64,000 nucleotides of DNA from NCBI GenBank assembly GCA_028583405.1, contig CM053244.1, positions 2,465,607 through 2,529,606 on the forward strand. Direction: 5' to 3'. The stretch comes from Pogonophryne albipinna (lineage: Eukaryota; Chordata; Actinopteri; Perciformes; Artedidraconidae). The notes under the pieces were generated by a model, which saw nothing but the letters and a program-made list of their open reading frames with translations, was not told where the DNA came from and did no database searches. Within the stretch, counting starts at the first letter, position 1; every line of letters begins with the position of its first letter. Of this stretch, positions 44,019 to 52,455 are shown piece by piece. The translations under genes and the position numbers were made by a program.

Positions 44019-44500
44019 AACTAGCCCATTCAGAAGGCTCACAGGTTACATTCCGACCATTATTTAAAACAATACTGTAGGTACTTTCCCACCTTCTACA
44101 GTTTGATTTGTATAGAGGGAGCTCTGTGGCTGATTGGCTGGCGATTAGGTGTGGCGCATTTATCATTAGGTGATCAGAGCTAACTGCCTGCCGTCAGATT
44201 TCATTTAAAAAACAGGTCTGATTTTAAGACTATTTCTGCGCTCATAAAGAATGATAAGAATAATCCTTCTCGGATATAAACATTTATTTCGGGCAACTCC
44301 AAACATGGCAGAATTGGACATACTACACATACTACATACTACACATACTACATGTTAGTATACATTAATGGCAAGATTACCCCCTTTGCATACAATTGTT
44401 CACAACAATAACTGAGCCTATTGAAAACCCCATGTGCCTACCTATACATAAATCAACATACAAATACAATGAACTACAAGTCCACACTGAGAGGGAAACG
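44019..44500. other. Spacer with short ACTACACAT tandem repeat
   Basis: ACTACACAT/ACTACAT units at about 44,320-44,352. No gene. Probably the 3' region of the YqaJ-PHD gene. Confidence 0.35.
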
Positions 44501-44504
44501 TTCA

Positions 44505-44690
44505 CTGTCTCCTTTGTCGCTTTCTCTTGGTGTTGCTCGACTTGCAATTGTCGCATTACCACGTTTTAGACCTAGGCTCCTTGGTAATGCCAACGCAAGC
44601 CCAGTGGAACCATTGGTGTGTGCATTTGTCATCATCACACCCTAGCATGGTACATTATCTGTGGAGCCACACGAACAATGACCCTGCTTG
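44505..44690 (-). pseudogene. PHD finger, C-terminal part of the YqaJ gene
   Basis: Pattern HCSCGS...GCDDDKCTHQWFHWACVGI...TW-stop-CDNCKSSNTKRKRQ matches the C4HC3 layout of a PHD finger. One codon (TAA near 44,555) replaces the residue between the conserved tryptophan and the next cysteine. A second small indel lies between the first cysteine pair and GCDDD. PHD fingers read histone tails. Confidence 0.75.
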
Positions 44691-45597
44691 TTGCCATGTT
44701 CAGTTTGCTTAGTACCCAGTTCCAACTTTCTGAACAACAGCTCAGGGCGAATATGTCCCTCCCAAAATGCTGTTAACCTCTTAAGCCCTGAGCCTGTTTT
44801 TCAGGTTTCAGGCTCGAAAATGCCACTAACACAACAAAGACTATATCTTCACTTCTAAAAGGGGTAAATTAATCATCTTTTCTCTCAAAGCAAGGTTACA
44901 TCTGTGAGTTGGATGTAGAAGTGTCAGAATCAATATAGATGTTTTTATTTTAAAGTAAATTCAGATGGAACATAGTAAAAACATGTAAATTCTAATGTCC
45001 GCCTAAAAAATACCCATTACTTATAGTAAAAACCACCCTTGAATGATGGGTTAGTAGACTAAAAGCTTTAGGAATCCAAACTATAACATATAATAAGTAC
45101 CCTGTATCAAGATTGATGCAAAACAAGTTAAATTTGACCTTTTTAGAGAGGTTTAGAAAAATAAAGTCCAGGCGGACTCACCTCTGGGTAATTTGGGAAC
45201 CATCGGTTCCATTTGAACTTTTTCACTGTAAAAATCATTTTATTACTTTGAATTTTCACTATAGGTATTTATTCCATCCAAATACAACTGTTGTGAAAAA
45301 AATAAAAAATAAAAATAAAATATAAGAACATACTCTGTTATCCTCTTAGGCAAGGCAAGTTTATTTATATAGCACTTATAGGCCCCACGGACCGAAATCG
45401 CGTCATTTGCAGGAAACAACGTCTAAGGAACCTTACTATTTAATAAACTATGAATATTTTATATCCATATAACGGGGAAAAACTCATTTAACTGATCTTT
45501 TTAGTTTATTTTTTCAAAAAAAACACAATGCTAATAGTGAGCATCTGAATTAGCCCCGAGCGAAAAATGCTAACCTATTACTGCACCGAAAATCACT

Positions 45598-45645
45598 CCT
45601 AGCTCCCTTATTACTTATCCTAGCTCCCTTATTACTTATCCTAGC
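45598..45645. repeat. 24-bp tandem duplication in copy B
   Basis: CTAGCTCCCTTATTACTTAT occurs twice in succession; copy A has one. Confidence 0.9.
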
Positions 45646-45765
45646 TGCACATCCAACACATCGTTTTTGATCGTAAAGACAAAGAATCTAACGGTGCCCA
45701 CCTCAACACTGAAAGATACAAACTTGCGACGTTATCAACAAAAACGTACATCAAAACAAGTGGAG

Positions 45766-45967
45766 TTAGGTCATGCGCTAGGCTAATGGCTTACCTTCCT
45801 CTTTGCCTGGTCTAAACTGGTCTTCAATGGCATTAAAACGATAAAAACGATGATGTAGGTCATGGAGTTGGAGTTAGGTCATGCGCTAGGCTAATGGCTT
45901 ACCTTCCTCTTTGCCTGGTCTAAACTGGTCTTCAATGGCATTAAAACGATAAAAACGATGATGTAGT
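45766..45967. repeat. ~117-bp direct duplication in copy B
   Basis: GTCATGCGCTAGGCTAATGG and the following ~80 bases to AAAACGATGATGTAG occur twice. Copy A (37,720-37,805, reversed) has a single copy. Confidence 0.9.
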
Positions 45968-48619
45968 TAATCCATAGGTTAATATCCAATGTGGCTGTGT
46001 CCCCTTTGAAATGTTCTGATAATCTATAAGCAATAAAACTGCAATTCCGTTATCTGCTGTCCGCTCTGTCCTCCGTGCGCTCTGTGTCCTGTTGTAATGC
46101 CTGTTGTTAGGTAGTAAACAATAAATGAAGTCAGCTGCGTAATGTACGTAAACTGGCTGGCATTCTTTATACTTTACGCAGGACCATATCTCTGGAACCC
46201 ATTGGTCGATTCGTGTGATTTACACCTTTTTCTTAACCATCAGAACCAATAGAATCGATGGGCAGTTCCCAAATCAACGTAAACATTACCATAGCGGACG
46301 TAATAGAGAAACGGACAAAGCATATCTAAAAGTGCACGCCTGGACGGCGAAACTTTATACCCAGTATATTGCCATAAATATGATGAAGGATTATCAGTCA
46401 AAATGTCTACGTGACACAAAGACATTGGATTAACCTTGAGCGGCGTTTTTATTCCGGTGAACACAACTTTTGATCACAAATCAAAAAAGGTAAGACGAAA
46501 TTATTGTAATATTTTTGAAACCGGATGTTGTTTACTTTCTCTTTTCTGGCTGATAGCTCCGCAATTCGGGGTCCTACAGTAATGATATTACATGTGTGGA
46601 ATCTGTGGAGTCTCGGCTATAAATCGTATATCTTGTTTGTGCAGTTACGATAAGTAATAAGGGCATTTCTACCGTGAGTGCTGTGCAAATTCCGTTAGCA
46701 TTACTTAGCATTTTTTCGCTCCATGCTAATTCAAAGGCTTGGTATTACTCTTGTGTTTCTTTTAGCTAAAAATGGTTCACATTGTCAGTTAGCTGAGTTT
46801 CTTAGCGTTAAAAGGGTATGGAACATTAATAGTTTCATAAATGTTAAGAAGCCCTGAGACATAGTCTCATAAAAAAACGGTGGGAGGGGTCCCCTGGGGG
46901 GACCCTCGGGCTTAAGAGGTTAAAACAGCCACAGAAGTTAGGGTGTACTCCTTGTCAGGGAAAACTGTGCATACATGACCCCCAGTGGGCAGCCACACAA
47001 GGAAGTCGCAATAGCTTGCACCAGTCACATACATTTGATGTTGAGTTTGCGTGTAGTACTGGTGTGACTCCTTGAGCTCGAGATTCTGGTCTAGACATCT
47101 GTCTTTCTCCTTGCTCATTTCTTCTACACTCATCTCACGAAATTTAAATGGGCACTTTATCTCCAACACGCCCATCCCATGACACAAGCATGCCAGCATG
47201 GCATCTGGAGAGGCAGCGAGAAAAGGCTGCTCCCTTTTGATGAGGAGTCCACAGTTGTTGACTTTGAGATCACTGTGCACTGAAGAGATGGCCCCCTCAG
47301 CATACTGCTGCCTGGCAACTTGTTCATGTTCGTTCCCCCACATAATTGCAGTCGTCTTCAAGTTTGATGGCCTGTCACAACATATGGATTTGATGAGGTA
47401 CTGTGACGGCTTTGTAGTGTTGGTGCGAAGAACAGAGTGGGAAACGGATGAGGTGATTCGACCAGCCCTCTGCTCGTACCACACCAAAGACTTGGACTGC
47501 AGCTTGGTGACATTACCAATATGCTCCACATCTTTGTGGTCAAGTTTCATAGTTTGTGTGGCGGCACTGTACACCTCATCAAGGGAATTGAAACCCTCCA
47601 CACCTCTGTAAAGGGACCGCAGCCCTGGAGGGACTTTCTGTGAGGGTACAACAGCTTTCTTTGGGGCGAAGTTTGAAGAAGTCGAGCTGAAGAGGCTGAG
47701 CCCAACTGGCAGCAAGAAGGGACACAAGGAAGTCTTCAAATCCATCAGAGGAGACGGGTTGGGGGTCTGCTCGACGAGCTGGCGCGTTGTTGGCAACCAC
47801 CTTCTCTTTGGGCTTATCACCATAGAAGTTGATGTCGGCCACTCGAGCTGGTTGCACACCTTTCATGCTCGCCTCGTTCCATGTGCAGAGTACATCAGTG
47901 CAGGCAGGATTTCTTGCTCCGCCGACTCTGACGATCATCTCCACCTTGTAGAGCAGACCTCCAATATGGGAGCATGACTCACCAAGCCTATAAACACACA
48001 CATAAATCAACGTAAAAGTTAAACAAACTACAAGTCAATATTCTGGTATTGTTTTCTGTGAGAAAGACATCCACCAAAGGTCAAATGTTTTCATATTTCC
48101 AATGATGCCTATGTAATTTAATTGTTTTCAAAGAACAATATACAACAACAATATGTTCATAGTAAAAATGTAGTTTCTCCATACTGGAATCTACATACCC
48201 AACCACATCGCCACGCTGGGTAACGGCTGCCCATGGATGATGAGGCGGTTCATTCACACGGAATGACGGTGTCACGTCAGCTCTCAGGACAGTAAGGGTT
48301 GTGTCATCCGGAATCATATGCCTCACTGTCTGCAACCAACCAGATTCCAGCAGCTTGTAGGAGTCTAGTGCTTTATAGTTCTTCATAGCTTCTCTAGTGT
48401 GGACACCTTGTTGAAACACAAAGGTAAAACATACACTGTCACCTTATAATTAAACATCAAACATAGTAGGATATACTACCTTTGATTTCACAGCTGGTAA
48501 GCTTCAATGTAAGGCTTAACACAGTGACAATAGCTACAATACTGGTAGTACCAAATTATATCAATGGCCAATGATGAGGTTATGTTTACAGTCCAGGGCC
48601 TGTATTACAGGCCCTGGAC

Positions 48620-48838
48620 TAGTCAGAATCAGAATACCTTTATTAGTCCCTCAGAGGGGAAATTTGCATTGTTACAGCAGGAAAGAGCCACAGACAGCTT
48701 AATGTTACCTATGTTAAGAAAAAAGTACTAAGTTATGATATAATAAAATATGATAAAAAATGTGAGAAGTAAGAAAAAAAAATACTTTCCAAAATAAAAA
48801 TCCTGTAACAGTCTAGGTGTTGCTAAGCTTCCTGTACT
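48620..48838 (-). mobile_element. Retroposon 3' end
   Basis: TCAGAATCAGAATACCTTTA then AGTCCCTCAGAGGGGAAATT. Same family as 41,341-41,605. Lies in intron 1 of the YqaJ gene. Confidence 0.75.
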
Positions 48839-48839
48839 G

Positions 48840-49077
48840 AATAAGATAAGATGGACTTTTATTATTAATCCCTCGTGGGGAAATTGTTTCTCTGGCATTT
48901 GACCCATCCTAGTGTTAGGAGCAGTGTGCTGCCATTTTGAACGGCGCCCGGGGAGCAGTGTGTGGAACGGTGCCTTGCTCAGGGACACCTCGGTAGCACT
49001 TGCTCTTGCCGGGACTTGAACTGGTGACCTTCCAGTTGCCAAGCCAAGTCCCTATCGACTTCGCTACCACCGAATAT
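48840..49077 (-). mobile_element. tRNA-derived SINE
   Basis: On the minus strand: tRNA-like head with A-box-like GTAGCGAAGTCGATAGGGAC and B-box-like GGTCACCAGTTCAAGTCCC, body with TGTCCCTGAGCAAGGCACC and GCTCCCCGGGCGCCGTT, tail ACAATTTCCCCACGAGGGAT then TCTTATCTTATT. It has the head-body-tail plan of common fish SINEs. In intron 1 of the YqaJ gene. Confidence 0.85.
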
Positions 49078-49439
49078 CATAGTCTATTGCCTTAATCAAT
49101 ATCTAGTCAACTCTAAAATACCACATATATGCAATGGCATGATAATATTATTGTGACAAATAGGGTATTCACCTGGTGTTTCCAGAAGATAGACGTAGAT
49201 GCTGCCAAAATCAACCGAAGGCCACTTTCGAGGGTCGTTTTTCCATACATCTGCAGGCAGTCTGTAAGGGCAATCCGACAACCCACACAGCTCTAGTTTA
49301 CGCTGGTAACGACCTAGAGCACACCCCTCAAGTCCAGAGATGTAATCCGAAGACATGCAGCGATTTCTTCTGTCGTTAATTCAGAAAAAAAACCTAGTGC
49401 GCTCTGCCTGGCTACGTTAGCTAGCTTTTTATATTTGCA

Positions 49440-49520
49440 CCTCCAGGATATTTGCACCTCCAGGAAAATGGCGTATTTCGCACGTTGCATTGTGGGTAGC
49501 TCGTGACGTCACTTGAAGCA
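49440..49520 (-). promoter_or_regulatory. Possible promoter of the YqaJ gene
   Basis: About 80-160 bp upstream of the exon 1 ATG: AAAATGGCG (YY1-like), ATTGTGGGTAG and the palindromic CRE-like GTGACGTCAC, plus a repeated GATATTTGCACCTCCAGGA/TATTTGCACCTCCAGGA pair (49,432-49,466). No TATA box; a TATA-less housekeeping-type promoter is inferred. Confidence 0.4.
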
Positions 49521-50462
49521 GTGTTATAGCAGGAAAGTTTAATACAGCGTATTTCTGGTATATTCATTTTAATATGTCACCTGATATATAAGTGGTGTTA
49601 AATTTGAATGGACAAAGTACATTTTTTCCTCTTATAGAGAGGTTTTTTATATATTCCTGAAACAACGTGCCCTTTTTAGTAAAAGTAGATTAGCGCAATA
49701 GTCTTTTCTTCCACTTTTATGTATAATCAAAAGGGTGGTTTTTTGGCTATTTGTGAGTAGGTAAGGTACAGTATAGCCTGTGATTTCTGCCTTGAGTGAA
49801 AAGATTACCCATTAAGTATTTTTCAGAAAGTCTTGTTGCAGTTTCCAGATATCAGGAGAGGCCCATGAGTCTCTTTGTTAATCATCAATGGTCTTTGCAA
49901 TTAACAGGGGAACTCCAAGATAGATCTTCCTCAGATATAATGCAGTTAAAGTCTTGTTAGTTAATGATTCATTTCCTGCAAGGCTCATAAAGAGGCCTGG
50001 AGACAATAGTCGGCCTGAATTATCAATAAATGTATTCATTCCAAGTAAGCTGACTTCGAGGTGAGAGGAAGTTCAGAGATGGCCTTAGGCTACAAGAACA
50101 GTTAACTTTGGTTAGTTAACTAAGCCTATGGCAGTCATGGGACGATGACGTTTAAACATTTACAAATATGGCTTTGTAGTGGAAATGTCATAGTTCACCT
50201 TATATGTCTTATGTTACCTTATATGCTAAAACCAAATGCTTCTAAAAGCATTGTCTAACACTACTGTACCATTTTCAAGGCTATGTGCTGTTTTCTCTGC
50301 ATACTCTAATAAGGGTTTTTATTCCCAAGCGCTTCAAGGCCACAGAGCTGATTTGGCAGACTATGTTGAGATTACTCCTCTTCACACACTTCTCACAAGA
50401 ACTTCCTGAGAACCGTTATGCTAACTACAGCTCAAGGACAGGTGTCTAATAACAATATGCGA
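49521..50462. other. Unassigned DNA left of retrovirus-like copy 2
   Basis: No frame, TIR or known repeat recognised. Confidence 0.3.
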
Positions 50463-51221
50463 CCACCTCCGCTCCGCGCCGTCCGTTAGATGAGCCTGGT
50501 CAGATTTAATAAAAGAAGTTCAAAACACCGGCATAAAAGTTATAACAATAATATGATTTTAATGGTAAAAAACACAATACGAAATACAGAGTGCCCTGTA
50601 ACCAAGCACTCCGGGCTCCCCGCTCTACCGCCGTGCGATACAGATATCGGGACCAGCCAGTCAGAAACAGGGGGCATTTTGCATGAATAAACAACAGTAT
50701 ATATGGACATATTTGGGGCGGAGATGTGGGTCGGCTCTTCCGTCCCATTTTACTCCTAAGTGAAGCGTGAGAGCCTCGGAACTAGTCAAGGTCAGAATCA
50801 CTTTTTATCTTCCACCTAACTTCACTCCTTTAATTTCTCAAGGAAGATTTCACACAAACTATTCTTTCCCAAAACAATCAAACATTGTACACAGGGATAT
50901 TAGTATCAAACATTGTACACAGATATATTAGAATCAAACATTGTACATAGATATATTGGTGCTTGAGATTATATTGGCCCCAGAAAGAACCTTGAAAAGA
51001 ACATGTGTGTGTGCTGGTATCTGGGTCAGTGAGTGTATGTGTGTGTGCTGGTGAGAGGAAGTGTGTGTGGCAGGGTATCTGGGTCATTGAGTGTAAGTAA
51101 GAAGGTTTATATATATAGGATTACTTTAAAACAGTCCCAAATAATACATGTTCACTTCAATACAGTTCAAGATAATACCTGTTTACTTTAATACAGTTTA
51201 GAACAATATCTGTTTACTTTA
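50463..51221 (-). repeat. 3' LTR of copy 2, outer edge truncated
   Basis: Matches 17,695-18,426 with substitutions and differs in the TG tract and in a triplicated ATCAAACATTGTACA segment (50,877-50,950). Confidence 0.9.
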
Positions 51222-51352
51222 ATCCCTCTTTTGATCTCACCTTCAGAGATCAACTTATACACAGCATTTGAAACATAACCACTGTCATTCTTTTCTACTG
51301 TCTGTTCCCCAACATTTATATAAATCCATCAGACGCTGGGATTTAGAGCACT

Positions 51353-52186
51353 TTAAACCTTTAGGAACAGTCCACCATAACAACTTCTTATGACAGTGGA
51401 GGGAGACCAAAATATGTTAAAAAAATTGTCCTTGTCGGCTGAGTCATCGTGCTCGTCCTCCTCCGACGCGTAAGCCAACAAGGGCATTTGGTACGAAGGG
51501 GAAGGGGCAGCTTCTCCCTCAAAAAATGGGTTATTAAAACAAAGTTCCTCAAAAAATGGGATATTAAAACAAAGTTCCTCAAAAAATGGGTTATTAAAAC
51601 AAAGTTCCTCAAAAATGGGAAAAACAAAGTTCCTCAAAAAATGGGATATTAAAACAAACTCCACACCGGCTATATCAACCTGTTTCAGTGGAGAGTGGAG
51701 TCCCCTGTGCCGTCTTGGCTTGCCGTGTCTTTGTCCCCCCGATCCGCTGACGGCGGCTTCTGGGCTGCCTGCTAGAGAGATGTCTTCTGGATCCTCCTCC
51801 TCCGGCCCGCTGATGGCGGCTTCCGGGTCGACTGCTGGAGAGATGTCCTCCCGATCCTCCTCCTCCGGTCCGCTGATGGCGCCTTCTGGGTCGACTGCTG
51901 GAGGGATGTCCTCCCAATCCTGCTCCTCCAGTCCGCTGATGGCTGCTTCCGAGTCGACCTCCTCGTCGAGGGCCACGTCCGTCCTGATGTCGTCCACGGT
52001 CCTAGCAGGTGGTTTCCCCGCCGCACACTGGCTCCAGCTGTCCCCCTTTCCTCCTAGACAGACGGCATGAGAGATCCGCTGGGTCACTCGGTTGGGGCCG
52101 GAGAGCCTGGGGTTGAGCCACTTTGTCCTGATGACCTTCAGCCAGACGAACTCCGCTGTGTCGGCCTCCTGGGTCCCTCTTTGGCG
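51353..52186 (-). CDS. Integrase C-terminal relic fused to repeat-rich frame (copy 2)
   Basis: Open for 278 codons after the TGA at 52,187-52,189. In order: integrase-C-like block (TAEFVWLKVIRTKWLNPR to RISHAVCLGGKGDSW), four acidic units of ~22 residues built on GPEEEDREDISPAVDPEAAI, a basic stretch (GKPRRHRGLHSPLK), units of PFFEELCFN from the tandem array, then SYQMPLLAYASEEDEHDDSAD and a tail to 51,353. No ATG begins it; the nearest in-frame alternative start is GTG at 52,087. Whether it is translated is unknown. In copy 1 the frame is broken. The repeat parts resemble no family I know. Confidence 0.45.
   Translation of the reverse strand, partial: RQRGTQEADTAEFVWLKVIRTKWLNPRLSGPNRVTQRISHAVCLGGKGDSWSQCAAGKPPARTVDDIRTDVALDEEVDSEAAISGLEEQDWEDIPPAVDPEGAISGPEEEDREDISPAVDPEAAISGPEEEDPEDISLAGSPEAAVSGSGGQRHGKPRRHRGLHSPLKQVDIAGVEFVLISHFLRNFVFPIFEELCFNNPFFEELCFNIPFFEELCFNNPFFEGEAAPSPSYQMPLLAYASEEDEHDDSADKDNFFNIFWSPSTVIRSCYGGLFLKV
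51515..51655. repeat. Short tandem array, copy 2
   Basis: Five units of AAAGTTCCTCAAAAAATGGG with ATATTAAAACA or TTATTAAAACA spacers; copy 1 has over ten. Confidence 0.9.
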
Positions 52187-52435
52187 TCACCAACCTGTGT
52201 GGAGAAATCTGATACAAATCCCTCAAGCCTACGCTCAGGGCTCCTGGGCCCTCAGCCGCTTGGAGCCTGTTGGTGGGGTGTCTTAAAACAACAGCCGTCT
52301 GTGAACAGGTTTTCTAAATTAATTGTAGACCTCCTGTCTGCCAGTGCAGCTTCAGAATCTTAATACTTGGACTGTGCCAACTAAATAAAACCCCAACATC
52401 TTTAGGTGAACTAAATAACATATTTCAATAGCTCT

Positions 52436-52455
52436 GAATTTCTGACAAGCATCTG
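52436..52455 (+). repeat. L2 target-site duplication (left)
   Basis: GAATTTCTGACAAGCATCTG, repeated exactly at 55,349-55,368. Copy 1 has it once (20,189-20,208), which is the empty site. Confidence 0.95.

Larger units (their letters stand above)
44777..46919. mobile_element. TTAA-type element, copy B
   Basis: Ends CCTCTTAAGCCC and GGGCTTAAGAGG with TTAA on both sides (44,773-44,776; 46,920-46,923). Opposite orientation to copy A. It disrupts the YqaJ gene between VLT and AFWEG; removal of the element plus one TTAA restores the frame. Larger than copy A because of duplications and a retroposon-like AAGTTTATTTATATAGCAC tail at 45,356. Confidence 0.9.
44505..49356 (-). pseudogene. SWIM-YqaJ-PHD gene, spliced, interrupted by a TTAA element
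   Basis: Exon 1 49,356-49,173 (ATG start, MSSDYISGLEGCALGRYQRK) with a GTGAAT donor. Exon 2 48,406-48,199. Exon 3 from 47,987; phases agree, joining VVG to LGESCSHIGGLLYKVE, the second half of a SWIM finger whose CXC half is missing. A frameshift lies near 47,720. Then a YqaJ-type nuclease domain: WYEQRAGRITSS, MWGNEHEQVARQQY, FLAASPDAML, GVLEIKCPFKF, with its Glu, Asp and Glu-X-Lys residues present. The TTAA copy B interrupts at 46,919; beyond it the frame continues FWEGHIRPELLFRKLE and ends in a PHD finger (44,505-44,690). A TAA disrupts the PHD. YqaJ-fold proteins are exonuclease-like. Unlikely to be functional now. Confidence 0.75.

Noticed and set aside
47198..47611. 137-codon plus-strand frame
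   Set aside because: Antisense shadow of the YqaJ-type domain.
48995..49077. tRNA gene on the minus strand
   Set aside because: It has A- and B-box-like parts but no cloverleaf that closes, and it is fused to a SINE body and tail.
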